From: an uncultured Ruminococcus sp.
GTDB taxonomy: Bacteria; Bacillota; Clostridia; Oscillospirales; Acutalibacteraceae
DNA: 64,000 nucleotides
Direction of reading: 5' to 3'
Assembly: GCA_904393835.1 (NCBI GenBank)
Contig: CAJFNC010000004.1
Span: forward strand, 41,244 to 105,243
How positions within the stretch are numbered: the stretch's first letter is position 1; the number at the start of each line of letters is the position of its first letter. A program made the translations under genes and the position numbers. The notes beneath the pieces were generated by a model. It did not search any database. It had not been told where the DNA came from and saw only the letters and a program-made list of their open reading frames with translations. This document shows, piece by piece, positions 18,881 through 27,501 of this stretch.

Positions 18881-19930
18881 TTATGATTTATAATCGCCTC
18901 TGTCGGTCACAACTTCGTACCCGACAGATTTCATTGATTTTTTTAAGTGTTCCACCGATTCAGCCGCCTCATCGCCCGTAGAAATTTTGTTATCGTAAAG
19001 CGAATAGTCCTTACGGTGCTCAAGCGGCGAAAGATTGGGCATTATCACATTAGCGCCGTGCAAAACGCCTTCTTTGTGCCCGTTTGCCTGAGCTGTCGCA
19101 AGTGCGGTTGTGGCAGGCAAAAGCACATTCGGCAAAAGCAATCTGACTATCGACAAAAGCATAAGCGTAAGACGTGTGCTGCCCTTTGACTTGTCTGCAA
19201 ACGGGGTGTCGTGGTGAGGTATAAAGGGGCCTATTCCGCACATCTGCGGATTGAGTTCTTTTAAAAATAACAAGTCCTCACAAAGCGTCTGCGCAGTCTG
19301 ATACGGCGACCCGACCATAAAGCCCGCGCCCGTCTGATAGCCGATCTTCTTTAAATCAAAAAGGCATTTTTTGCGGTTCGCAAGCGACATACTTTGCGGG
19401 TGAAGCTTTTTATAGTGCTCGTTATCAGCCGTTTCGTGCCGCAAAAGATACCTGTCGGCGCCCGCCGCGTACAGCCGTTTAAAGCTTTCCTCTCCCCTTT
19501 CGCCGAGCGAAAGAGTAACGGCACAGTCGGGATAACGCTTCTTTATCTCTTTTATTACGTCGCACAAATAGTCGTCGGTAAAAAATTTATCCTCGCCGCC
19601 CTGCATTACAAAGGTGCGAAAGCCCAGCTTATATCCCTTATTACAGCACTGCAAAATCTGCTCTTTATCAAGGCGGTAACGCACAGCGTTTTTATTTGAA
19701 CGGCGTATTCCGCAGTAAAGGCAGTCATTTTTGCAGTAGCTTGAAATTTCAATAAGCCCTCGTATAAAAATTTTGTTGCCGTAAATTTTGAGAGTCAATT
19801 TCCTTGCAAGCCTGCCCAAAAGCTCAAAATCCGCTTCGTCGGCAGAAGTTAAGAGCCTGATAAATTCTTCTTTTTCGGCGTTGTGTTTTTTTGCCAGCTT
19901 TTGTATTATTTCATAATTGGTCATAGTCAT
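18881..19930 (-). CDS. hydE: [FeFe]-hydrogenase maturation radical SAM protein HydE
   Basis: This 349-residue radical SAM enzyme acts in making the dithiomethylamine bridge of the H-cluster. The cluster motif is C66-x3-C70-x2-C73 (CKNDCLYCG), followed by a TIM-barrel with the family motif GEDKFFTD. It resembles biotin synthase-type folds but its neighbours make HydE clear. The ATG overlaps the stop codon of the regulator gene (ATGA), so the two are translationally coupled. Confidence 0.95.
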   Translation of the reverse strand: MTMTNYEIIQKLAKKHNAEKEEFIRLLTSADEADFELLGRLARKLTLKIYGNKIFIRGLIEISSYCKNDCLYCGIRRSNKNAVRYRLDKEQILQCCNKGYKLGFRTFVMQGGEDKFFTDDYLCDVIKEIKKRYPDCAVTLSLGERGEESFKRLYAAGADRYLLRHETADNEHYKKLHPQSMSLANRKKCLFDLKKIGYQTGAGFMVGSPYQTAQTLCEDLLFLKELNPQMCGIGPFIPHHDTPFADKSKGSTRLTLMLLSIVRLLLPNVLLPATTALATAQANGHKEGVLHGANVIMPNLSPLEHRKDYSLYDNKISTGDEAAESVEHLKKSMKSVGYEVVTDRGDYKS

Positions 19931-20190
19931 TTTTTTGAATAAATCGTCTTTGCGTTTACGCCGTCTATCCTGCCGAGTTTGCCCGACACGGCGCTTATTT
20001 TTTCCTGTTCCGCATCAACCACGACGCTTATAATACTGATACCCTTTTGACGGTAGGGAATACCCATTCTGCCGATTATCATATCGGAAGCTTGGTGGAG
20101 AATTTCGTTTATTTCGGCAACCGAGTCGGGATTTTCGACAATTATGCTGATTATCGCAACTCTTGTACCGTTTTGCTTATTGTTTTCCAT
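19927..20190 (-). CDS. TM1266-type iron-only hydrogenase system regulator
   Basis: This 87-residue protein belongs to the small ACT/NikR-C-like family seen beside hydrogenase maturation genes (TM1266 of Thermotoga). It contains VAIISIIVENPDS and ISIISVVVDA beta-strand segments and no DNA-binding domain. It may sense a ligand and regulate maturation or interact with HydE. The ATG at 20190 is chosen because GAGGTG lies 4 bases upstream; the longer frame to 20250 would cross a terminator hairpin. Confidence 0.88.
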   Translation of the reverse strand: MENNKQNGTRVAIISIIVENPDSVAEINEILHQASDMIIGRMGIPYRQKGISIISVVVDAEQEKISAVSGKLGRIDGVNAKTIYSKK

Positions 20191-20202
20191 AAACACCTCA
20201 CA

Positions 20203-20234
20203 AAAAACTAAGGCGGCGTCCAAAGACACCGCCA
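20203..20234 (-). terminator. Terminator between the TPM operon and the hyd operon
   Basis: On the minus strand GGCGGTGTC, TTTG loop, GACGCCGCC (20212-20233) is followed by TTAGTTTTTT. It ends just before the ribosome binding site of the TM1266-type gene, so it could also work as an attenuator for the hyd operon; I found no clear promoter between it and that gene. Confidence 0.75.
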
Positions 20235-20329
20235 AAAAAGGGTATGACACCCCTTAATTTATTTTGGAAGTCGTCTTATGCGTCGATAAAATCTCTGCGT
20301 CAGAGAACTTGTATTTTAGTTGTTATTTT

Positions 20330-21136
20330 TTAAAATACACCGCTGCTGCCGTGCGAAGAACTCTTTGACGACGAGCCGGAAGAACTGTTGTTGTCGTTGT
20401 CGTTTGACAGTCGGCGTGAGGTAACATGAGAGGTAACAAAGCGATCCTCTCTGCCGGTAAGCTCAAGCTTGCTGTTACCCTGCAAGTCGTATGTATTGTC
20501 GGCGCCGTGAAAACTGTACCTGAACAATGTCATCACGAAAAACACAATGCCCGCAACAATGGGAATAACGATGATAAACACGCCGAAGTTATCAAAAGTG
20601 CGCTGTATTATAGGAACGTCCTTTTTGTTCAGCTCAACGTTTTCGTAACTGCCGTCCGTATCTTCCCCGTCTGTATAAAAGCTTTCAACGTCTCGGGCGT
20701 ACGTCAGAGCGGCGTTATAGTAGTCGTTATCGTCAAGATAAACCTTCATATCGTTTTTTATGTCATTCATTCTTTCATCGCTGAAATACTGCATTGCGTC
20801 GCCCTTAGTTATAATTATACGCCTGTCTGAGTCATTGTCAATAACCAAAAGCACACCGTCCTCTTTGTAATCCGAACTGTCGTAAAAGTTGTTGTAATAC
20901 TCTTCCATATTGTCTGCCGAAACGGAGTAATCGGCCACATAAATACGAACGTCCCACCCCGTTTCCAGAGAAGCACTGTCGAGCGCCTCTTCAATTTTCG
21001 CGGCCTCATTTGAGTCAAACAAGCCGTTGTCGTCAACAAGCATATCCGATTCTGCCGCAAAAACCGTAAACGCCGATGCGCACAAAAGCATAAGCACAAA
21101 TGCAATTGAAGTAAATTTTTTGCTAAACCTTATCAT
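20330..21136 (-). CDS. TPM-domain membrane protein (YdjH/YgcG-like)
   Basis: This 268-residue exported protein has a signal peptide or N-terminal anchor (about 1-27, ending TVFAAES), a TPM (DUF477) domain (about 30-160), one transmembrane helix (FGVFIIVIPIVAGIVFFVM, near residue 185) and a low-complexity serine/glycine tail. That arrangement matches YgcG/YdjH-type TPM proteins. The start ATG overlaps the stop of the zinc-ribbon gene (ATGA); longer upstream readings are unlikely. It is the last gene of an operon with an SPFH and a zinc-ribbon protein, similar to Bacillus ydjG-ydjH-ydjI, implicated in membrane stress. Function here is inferred. Confidence 0.85.
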   Translation of the reverse strand: MIRFSKKFTSIAFVLMLLCASAFTVFAAESDMLVDDNGLFDSNEAAKIEEALDSASLETGWDVRIYVADYSVSADNMEEYYNNFYDSSDYKEDGVLLVIDNDSDRRIIITKGDAMQYFSDERMNDIKNDMKVYLDDNDYYNAALTYARDVESFYTDGEDTDGSYENVELNKKDVPIIQRTFDNFGVFIIVIPIVAGIVFFVMTLFRYSFHGADNTYDLQGNSKLELTGREDRFVTSHVTSRRLSNDNDNNSSSGSSSKSSSHGSSGVF

Positions 21137-22209
21137 GACAGCAGCATACCTCCCAAAAAGCAAAGAATAAATGCAACAACTGCCACGAATAAAGAAAACA
21201 GCGCCAGCTTTCCGAAACTTACGGGCAGTTTGCCGTAGGTCTTGCCCGTCTGTCCGTTTACAGCGTAAGGAAAAATTTTCCCGTTGTGCTTGTATGTAAT
21301 CATCCACACCGGCAAAAGAGTGTAGCTCCAGCTTTCAAGGTCTGTTTTTTCATGGTAAGACTTAGGATTTACCGAAGTATATCCACCCATACTGCCCTCA
21401 AGCAAGGTTTTTGCATAACCCGAAACACGATTATTAAGGGTATCTGAGACGTCGTTTTTCTCAAGGTCACGTTTCTCCGCCTGAAAACCCGAGAGGTACG
21501 ACATTGCAAACTTTTTCGCCTTTGACAAATCATAAGGGTGCACCGACTGCAAAACCTTTCTGTCCTCGCCCTTTAGCGCACGTTCAAACACGTTATTTAT
21601 AATAATATCGCCGCTGCGGTACACATCGTAAATTTTTGTTTCTGTATATTCTCTGTTTCTGTCTCTCCAGGTAGAAACCTTTTTACCCGTCGCCGTCATA
21701 TCAGCCTGAAGCTGCTTATCCACGTACCAATAGGGGAAATACACGCCCGTCATTTTTTCAAAATTCTTTTTGTCTGCAAAAAATTTCGGCAAAAACCACT
21801 TTTTTTTGCACATTTCCATAAACTTGTCGATTACCTTTTCCTTTGAAAGCTCAAACGGCACCACCCTGTCAGGCAGATATTCGCCCGACAGGCGGCCGCC
21901 CAAAACGACGGGGTTTTGGCAGTAAAAGCAAGTTGTCGCCGCCGTAGTAGCGGTGGTAATAACTTCTGCTCCGCAGGAGGGGCAGGTATAAACTACCGCC
22001 TCTTCCGCCTGTTCTTCTTTTGTATTCTGTTTTGCCTTTCCCTCCCTAACTTCCTCCTCGGAAGCCTTTGACTCCGCCTTTGAATAGTAGTCCTGAATAT
22101 ACTTATCAGAAAACTCCGACAGGCAATATTCGCAGCAGAACATCTGCTTGTCGGGATTAAAGGTAAGCGGTGCGCCGCAGGAGGGGCAGGTATAATTTAC
22201 CGTAGCCAT
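21133..22209 (-). CDS. TFIIB-type zinc-ribbon membrane protein (YdjG-like)
   Basis: This 358-residue protein begins with two zinc ribbons: CPSCGAPL / CEYC (about 8-30) and CPSCGAEV / CFYC (about 75-98). A middle domain of unknown fold follows, and the C-terminus has one hydrophobic anchor (LALFSLFVAVVAFILCFLGG). This is the arrangement of Bacillus YdjG-like proteins. It overlaps the downstream TPM gene by 4 bases and follows the SPFH gene by 18 bases. It probably sits at the membrane and may bridge SPFH and TPM partners. That role is inference. Confidence 0.85.
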   Translation of the reverse strand: MATVNYTCPSCGAPLTFNPDKQMFCCEYCLSEFSDKYIQDYYSKAESKASEEEVREGKAKQNTKEEQAEEAVVYTCPSCGAEVITTATTAATTCFYCQNPVVLGGRLSGEYLPDRVVPFELSKEKVIDKFMEMCKKKWFLPKFFADKKNFEKMTGVYFPYWYVDKQLQADMTATGKKVSTWRDRNREYTETKIYDVYRSGDIIINNVFERALKGEDRKVLQSVHPYDLSKAKKFAMSYLSGFQAEKRDLEKNDVSDTLNNRVSGYAKTLLEGSMGGYTSVNPKSYHEKTDLESWSYTLLPVWMITYKHNGKIFPYAVNGQTGKTYGKLPVSFGKLALFSLFVAVVAFILCFLGGMLLS

Positions 22210-22227
22210 CTGTACCCTGATCCTCCG

Positions 22228-23532
22228 TTACTGTTTTGTTCCGCACTCGGGGCAGAACTTCGCGTTGGGGCTGAGCTCTGTTCCGCAGTTGGTACAGAAG
22301 CGTTTTTTGGGAGCTTCGGGCTTTTTGGCGCCGCATTCGGGGCAGAATTTGCCCGTATTAACGCTTCCGCATTCACACGTCCAGCTGTCACCGCCTGCTG
22401 CGGGAGCTGCGCTCTGAGGAGCTTCGGCGGCAGGTGCAGGCGCGGCGGTCTGCTGAGGCGCAGACTGAGCTTGTGCCATTGCCTGATCCCTCATTTGCGC
22501 CTGCTGACGGCGCGCTTCATCTACCTGTGGATTATTCTGGTAGCCGCCGAGAATACCTGCGCCGGCGTTCATACCTACGCCCATACCCATAAAGCCTGCC
22601 ATTGCGCCGTTTGCGTTTGAGCCTGCGCTTTTAAGGCCCTCGGCAACGTTTGCGGCAACATAGCCCGACTGGATTGCGGCGTCAGAGAGCATTGCGCCCT
22701 TGTTACGCATATTGATAAGCTCTTTGCTCTGGTCATCGTAGCTGATAGTTACATATACGTTCTGAACCTCAAATCCCCTGTCCTGAAGCCATACGCTGTC
22801 GAGACAGTCCTGCATATATTTGCTCAGCTCGTCGCTGCTCGCGGTTAAAAAACTTACGCGATTGCCGTCCTTTGAGTATTTGCTGATAGCTGTTGAAAGC
22901 GATCTTACAAATTCACCCATATACTGGTGGCCGATAGTCTGATAATTGATTGTTTCGTCGTTTGTTATAGCCGAACGGGGAATAACCTCGGCATAGAACT
23001 TAAACGGATCTCTGATTTTGATTGAATATTCGCCGTGAACACGCACGAAAAGCTCGGCGTTGTAAAAAGCGTCAAAGTAATTGAGAGGACTTGCCGTTCC
23101 GAACTTGAGCCCCTTTATTTCCTGAAGATTAATGTAGAAAACCTTTTGAGTCTGCGAAGTAATACCGCCGAAAGCCACACGGCTGAACGACTCCTTAACG
23201 GTTTCCTTGATGTCGTTAAAAATGCCGTTGCCCATAAACAGAGACGGCATTGCGCTGTTGTCAACCTTAAAATAGCCCGGTTCCGCCGTAAAATCGACAA
23301 TACGTCCGCCGTCAATGAGAATCATCATCTGATTATCGTAAACGTGGATGATTGAACCGTTTGAAATTGTGTTTTCGGATCCCTTTGTGTTCTGGGATTT
23401 GCCGCCCTTTGTCACACGCCTGCCGGGAACCATAACGTCGGTGTCGGACATCGGTTGAGGCTCTACAACCTCCAGCCATGTATCGGCAAGACCGCCTTTG
23501 ACAGCCTCTGTAACTGCTCTTATAATACCCAT
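22228..23532 (-). CDS. SPFH-domain protein with C-terminal zinc ribbons (YdjI-like)
   Basis: This 434-residue protein carries an SPFH/band-7-like (virion core protein, YdjI family) domain in residues 1-300, then a glycine-, alanine-, glutamine- and proline-rich linker (about 300-385). Two short zinc ribbons follow at the end (CECGSVNTGKFCPECG and CTNCGTELSPNAKFCPECG). YdjI-type proteins associate with membranes and PspA in envelope stress. The ATG follows AGAGGAG. It leads the three-gene operon from the promoter at 23581-23609. No pspA homologue is adjacent, unlike in Bacillus. Confidence 0.88.
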   Translation of the reverse strand: MGIIRAVTEAVKGGLADTWLEVVEPQPMSDTDVMVPGRRVTKGGKSQNTKGSENTISNGSIIHVYDNQMMILIDGGRIVDFTAEPGYFKVDNSAMPSLFMGNGIFNDIKETVKESFSRVAFGGITSQTQKVFYINLQEIKGLKFGTASPLNYFDAFYNAELFVRVHGEYSIKIRDPFKFYAEVIPRSAITNDETINYQTIGHQYMGEFVRSLSTAISKYSKDGNRVSFLTASSDELSKYMQDCLDSVWLQDRGFEVQNVYVTISYDDQSKELINMRNKGAMLSDAAIQSGYVAANVAEGLKSAGSNANGAMAGFMGMGVGMNAGAGILGGYQNNPQVDEARRQQAQMRDQAMAQAQSAPQQTAAPAPAAEAPQSAAPAAGGDSWTCECGSVNTGKFCPECGAKKPEAPKKRFCTNCGTELSPNAKFCPECGTKQ

Positions 23533-23580
23533 AATGTTTTAACTCCTCTTAGTAATTTTGCTTTTTAGCATATCATCTAT

Positions 23581-23609
23581 ATAATAATATTTTTCGACAA
23601 AAATTGCAA
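23581..23609 (-). promoter_or_regulatory. Promoter of the SPFH operon
   Basis: Minus strand: TTGCAA (23609-23604), 17 bases, TATTAT (23586-23581), about 50 bases before the SPFH start codon. Confidence 0.65.
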
Positions 23610-23701
23610 CAATATATCAGTTACAAATCAAATTTTTATTTGCAGGATTACAATAGATGTGTTACAACCTAAATATTTTAATTATATGCACAAACAGCGC
23701 A

Positions 23702-23734
23702 AAAAAATCGGCTGAAAATATCAGCCGACTTTTT
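23702..23734 (-). terminator. Terminator of the two-gene exported-protein unit
   Basis: TCGGCTGA/TCAGCCGA with a 5-base loop (23708-23728). On the minus strand it is followed by seven T, right after the lipoprotein stop codon. Confidence 0.88.
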
Positions 23735-24179
23735 AGTATAGTTTTTTGGTTGTCCAATACTCGTTATTATTAATATCTTCGCAAGTATCACAGCTAATCA
23801 TAAATTCTACTTTATCATTTTCATTGCCTTTGAACTCTAAATCGTAAAATATCATCTTCTGCGCCGCGTCATAATAATAATCAAGATCTTTCGGTGAATG
23901 ACCGGTAGTATAAACCTTTTGAAGTGATGAAAAGTAATCGTCATAAAATTCAGTTACTTTTTCTTTAGAAAGCTCTGTTTCAAAATCAAGTATTGTACAG
24001 CCGTGCGTACCTACGAACTTTGTTTTGTCAGGTACCTTAATTTTCGCGACAAAGTCATTTCCGAATGAGAGCGGAATATCATATTCCGATTTCACTTCAT
24101 TGCAGCCTGAGAAGATACATAAGCACAACAAACACAAGGATAAAAGTGCTGTTTTTATTATATTAATTGTAGCTTTCAT
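23733..24179 (-). CDS. Putative lipoprotein
   Basis: This 148-residue protein has a lipoprotein signal peptide: hydrophobic segment ALLSLCLLCLC and lipobox IFSGC with the modified cysteine near residue 26. The mature part is about 120 residues with no recognised domain; it contains alternating beta-like segments and a C-terminal CDTCED motif. Its start overlaps the end of the upstream gene by 17 bases, so the two are translationally coupled and may work together at the outer face of the membrane. Function unknown. Confidence 0.75.
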   Translation of the reverse strand: MKATINIIKTALLSLCLLCLCIFSGCNEVKSEYDIPLSFGNDFVAKIKVPDKTKFVGTHGCTILDFETELSKEKVTEFYDDYFSSLQKVYTTGHSPKDLDYYYDAAQKMIFYDLEFKGNENDKVEFMISCDTCEDINNNEYWTTKKLY

Positions 24180-24624
24180 AGTTTAAAACACCTTTAATTT
24201 CCGATATTAACGCGCTGTCGTTTTCTTCTCCTGTTTCTTCATCATAATTATCTAATAACATTAAACGTCGTTCAAGATAATTTTTCATAATCTGCTCTTG
24301 TTCAGTTGTAAATTCATTATTCTTAATCATATCGCAAATTTCAAACATAAGTTTACAATCTTCCTCTTTATCCTGAATCAACTCGGTAGCCTGCGTCTTA
24401 TTTAAACCTCTTAATATTTCGAGCGCCTTAATGTCGTTTTCATTTTTTGCTTCAACAGCTTGATTTTTTTTGTCGAGCTCTGCCTCTTCCTCCGGCGACA
24501 TTGTCGCTTCGACAGTATAATCGGTTGTGTTTGTTGCATTAATCGAAAAAACAGCTCCGCTGACTACACTGACTAATAATACTGCCGCCAAAGCAATTAA
24601 AACAATTTTTTTCGACATCTTCAT
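24163..24624 (-). CDS. Exported or membrane-anchored small protein
   Basis: This 153-residue protein starts with a lysine-rich n-region and a hydrophobic helix (IVLIALAAVLLVSVVSGAVF), either a signal peptide or an anchor. The rest is highly charged and predicted helical, rich in glutamate (SPEEEAELDKK). No domain was recognised. An AAGGAGG site and a consensus promoter (24678-24706) precede it. It forms a two-gene unit with the overlapping lipoprotein. Confidence 0.75.
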   Translation of the reverse strand: MKMSKKIVLIALAAVLLVSVVSGAVFSINATNTTDYTVEATMSPEEEAELDKKNQAVEAKNENDIKALEILRGLNKTQATELIQDKEEDCKLMFEICDMIKNNEFTTEQEQIMKNYLERRLMLLDNYDEETGEENDSALISEIKGVLNYESYN

Positions 24625-24677
24625 ATTTTACCTCCTTGATATACGCTTAATATATGTTAAGTTACTTCTATATAAAA

Positions 24678-24706
24678 ATATTACCATATTTTGTCATTTA
24701 TGTCAA
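24678..24706 (-). promoter_or_regulatory. Promoter of the exported-protein unit
   Basis: Minus strand: perfect TTGACA (24706-24701), 17 bases, TAATAT (24683-24678). This is among the best promoters in the window. Confidence 0.8.
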
Positions 24707-24780
24707 GCTTTTTATCAAGTTTTTAAGCAAAATAAAAAATTATACCTATTAAAATTAAAATAGATGTGTTACTGAAAATA

Positions 24781-24815
24781 AAAAACTGCCGCAGGCATCA
24801 GCCTGCAACAGCCTT
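24781..24815 (-). terminator. Terminator after the TIM44-like gene
   Basis: Minus strand: CTG..GCAGGC, 4-base loop, GCCTGC..CAG (24811-24786), then TTTTTTATTTT. Confidence 0.88.
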
Positions 24816-24818
24816 ATT

Positions 24819-25607
24819 TTAATATCCTCGCTTGCTGTTTGACTGCTCCGTAACAGCGTCAAAACACCATGCGCGTGTATTTTTTATTTCCGCAACAGGG
24901 CTGCCGCAGTATTCACAAACCCTGCTCATTGCCGATGACAGCGGCGCGCCGCAGTTGGGACAGTTCATCATAAGAGCGTCGCCGTCGCCGAATTTTTCAG
25001 CGTTTTGACCGAACACAAGGCTTACGTTGTAAACCGACTGGCGCAAATTTGTACTGCTGCCTTTAACTGTATTTGAACCGCTGAGGCGATAATCGTACTT
25101 TTCCACCGACATACCGAAAACAACGGTCGCGGCGTCGCCGCTTTTGTTGTAGCGTGAAATTTGAATGTCGTGGATAATTATATTGTCGTAAACCTGACTT
25201 TCGCCTAAAGAATCAAGCTCGCCGATTACGCTTTTGACAACGTTTTGAATTGCGGGCGAATATTCCTCTTTGAGCAAAGCGGGGTCTTTGTTTTCGATAG
25301 CGTCAAAATAGCTGAGCAAAAACGACTTTGCCTTTGTCTCGTACAGCTCGTAGTCAAATTCGGGAAAATCTCTTATAATTTGCGGAAGATAAACCGACGT
25401 CATCGACTGCACCGAGCGGGGCGTTCTGCTCATCTCCTCGTTTGCCTTTGTAAGTCCGCCGATTAAATCGCTTGTACCGAGAAGCTCATTTGAAAAACTC
25501 CTCACCGCTCTTGTCACCCTGCGCTTTATAACCACAACTGCAATGATTATCGCCGCAATAACTGCGATTATAATCACCCAGGGTATAACTGTTTTTATGT
25601 GTTCCAT
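24819..25607 (-). CDS. TIM44-like domain protein with zinc ribbon
   Basis: This 262-residue protein has an N-terminal transmembrane helix (about 8-28, VIPWVIIIAVIAAIIIAVVV), a basic stretch, then a domain resembling the TIM44/MRPL45 fold (about 75-200). A zinc ribbon lies near the C-terminus (CPNCGAP and CEYCGSP). Bacterial TIM44-like proteins often occur with zinc ribbons and SPFH proteins. It is probably a cytoplasmic-facing membrane protein with a function related to the YdjGHI-like operon nearby, though transcribed separately. That link is inference. Confidence 0.75.
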   Translation of the reverse strand: MEHIKTVIPWVIIIAVIAAIIIAVVVIKRRVTRAVRSFSNELLGTSDLIGGLTKANEEMSRTPRSVQSMTSVYLPQIIRDFPEFDYELYETKAKSFLLSYFDAIENKDPALLKEEYSPAIQNVVKSVIGELDSLGESQVYDNIIIHDIQISRYNKSGDAATVVFGMSVEKYDYRLSGSNTVKGSSTNLRQSVYNVSLVFGQNAEKFGDGDALMMNCPNCGAPLSSAMSRVCEYCGSPVAEIKNTRAWCFDAVTEQSNSKRGY

Positions 25608-25623
25608 AATTACCCCTCATTTA

Positions 25624-25656
25624 AAATCAGGGCTTTTGTTACAAAGCCCTGATAAA
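25624..25656 (-). terminator. Terminator of the hisS-aspS operon
   Basis: ATCAGGGCTTT pairs with AAAGCCCTGAT (25627-25653), directly after the aspS stop; the minus-strand flank is TTTAAAT. Confidence 0.8.
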
Positions 25657-25657
25657 A

Positions 25658-27433
25658 TTACTCTTCGTCTTTAATTTGTATGCCCAAAACGTCAAGACTT
25701 TCCTTGTCAACGGCAGACGGACAAGCCGACATAAGTTCGCTTGCGTTCTGCACCTTCGGAAATGCGGTAACATCACGCAGGCTGTCCGCACCGCACATAA
25801 GCATTGCAACACGGTCAAGACCTATACCCATACCGCCGTGCGGCGGAGCGCCGTATTTATAGGCGTCAACGAGGAAGCCGAATTTTGCTTCAATTTCCTC
25901 ATCTGTGAGCTTGAGCGCCTTGAACATCTTCTGCTGAAGCTCGGGGTCTGTGATGCGCATTGAACCGCTGGAAAGTTCAACGCCGTTTAAGGTGAGGTCG
26001 TACGCCTTTGCAATTACCTTTGACGGGTCTGTGTCGAGGTACTGCAAGCACTCCTCTTTAGGCATTGTAAACGGATGGTGCATTGCAACCCATTCGCCGC
26101 TTTCATCGTCGTATTCAAAGAACGGGAAATCGACAATCCAAAGGAATTTATACACGTCTGGAATTATTCCGAGGCGTTTTGCAACCTTGAGCCTCAATGC
26201 TCCCAAAGTTGAAAGCACCGTGCCGGTCTTGTCGGCAACAATTAAAATAACGTCGCCCTGCTGTGCACCGAGTCTTTCATATATTGCGTTGAGTTCGTCG
26301 TCGGTCATAAACTTTTTAAACGACGCGTTCGGCTCATCAACCCATCTCACATAGGCAAGACCCTTTGCACCGATACCCTTTACATACTCGGTGAGCTTGT
26401 CGATTTCTTTGCGTGTGTAAATATTTGCAGCGTTCTTTGCCACAATAGCTCTTACGCTTCCGCCGTTTTCAATTGCGCCCGTAAACACGCCGAATCCGCA
26501 GTCCTTAACAAGGTCGGAAATGTCCTGTATCTTCATATCAAAACGAATATCGGGCTTGTCGGAACCGTAGTTTTCCATTGCTTCTTTATAGGACATTCTC
26601 ATAAAAGGAGTTTCAAGGTCTATATCTAAAACTTCTTTGAAAAGGCGCTTGAAAAAGCCCTCGTTGATTTCGAGAATTTCATCTACGTCAACAAATGACA
26701 GCTCCATATCTATCTGAGTAAACTCGGGCTGACGGTCCGCGCGCAGATCCTCGTCACGGAAACATCTTGCAAGCTGAATGTATCTGTCAAATCCCGAAAG
26801 CATTAAAAGCTGTTTGTAAATCTGGGGCGACTGGGGCAAAGCGTAAAATTTGCCGTGGTGGATTCTTGACGGAACAAGATAGTCGCGCGCACCCTCCGGT
26901 GTGGATTTAATCATCATTGGGGTTTCAATTTCCACAAAGCCGTTTTCGTAGAAATAATCCCTTGCCACCTTTGAAATTTTGCTTCTCATCATAATATTGT
27001 TGAGGAGCGGACGACGGCGCAAGTCGAGGTAGCGGTATTTAAGACGCAGTTCCTCGTTGGTGTTTGTTTCGTCAACAATTTCAAACGGCGGCGTTTGCGC
27101 CTTTGAAAGCACACGCAAATCATCTACTGCAATTTCAATTTCACCTGTCGGAATTTCAGTATTTTTTGAGCTTCTTTCGCAAACCGTACCCTTTGCTGCA
27201 AGCACAAATTCACTGCGGCAGGCAAAAGCCTTGTCAAAAATTTCTTTGTCTGTTTTATCGTTAAAAGCAAGCTGTACAATGCCCGTGCGGTCGCGCAAAT
27301 CTATAAAAATCAGTTGACCCAAGTCACGGCAGCGCTGAACCCAGCCGCAGACGGTAACCTCTTTGCCTACGTCCGAAATTCTTAAATCGCCGCAGTAGTG
27401 TGTGCGTTTTAAGCCTGTCATAAATTCTGCCAT
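25658..27433 (-). CDS. aspS: Aspartyl-tRNA synthetase
   Basis: This 591-residue class II synthetase charges tRNA-Asp. It has an N-terminal OB-fold anticodon-binding domain (about 15-110), class II motif 2 (FRDEDLRADRQPEFTQ) and motif 3 (GIGLDRVAML) near the end, with the bacterial insertion (GAD) domain between. ATG 27433 (MAEFMTGLKRTHYCG) is chosen over the frame opening at 27484 because it matches family N-termini. It follows hisS by 69 bases, the classical hisS-aspS pair of Firmicutes. The enzyme could be discriminating or non-discriminating; this was not resolved. Confidence 0.96.
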   Translation of the reverse strand: MAEFMTGLKRTHYCGDLRISDVGKEVTVCGWVQRCRDLGQLIFIDLRDRTGIVQLAFNDKTDKEIFDKAFACRSEFVLAAKGTVCERSSKNTEIPTGEIEIAVDDLRVLSKAQTPPFEIVDETNTNEELRLKYRYLDLRRRPLLNNIMMRSKISKVARDYFYENGFVEIETPMMIKSTPEGARDYLVPSRIHHGKFYALPQSPQIYKQLLMLSGFDRYIQLARCFRDEDLRADRQPEFTQIDMELSFVDVDEILEINEGFFKRLFKEVLDIDLETPFMRMSYKEAMENYGSDKPDIRFDMKIQDISDLVKDCGFGVFTGAIENGGSVRAIVAKNAANIYTRKEIDKLTEYVKGIGAKGLAYVRWVDEPNASFKKFMTDDELNAIYERLGAQQGDVILIVADKTGTVLSTLGALRLKVAKRLGIIPDVYKFLWIVDFPFFEYDDESGEWVAMHHPFTMPKEECLQYLDTDPSKVIAKAYDLTLNGVELSSGSMRITDPELQQKMFKALKLTDEEIEAKFGFLVDAYKYGAPPHGGMGIGLDRVAMLMCGADSLRDVTAFPKVQNASELMSACPSAVDKESLDVLGIQIKDEE

Positions 27434-27501
27434 TTTTACTACCCCTTTATGTAAATAGTCGGTTACTTTAAATCCTTTGTGCACAAATCAATTTAAATAA
27501 T

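Noticed and set aside
20191..20250. Longer N-terminus for the TM1266-type regulator
   Set aside because: It would pass through a terminator hairpin and leave the GAGGTG site inside the coding region.
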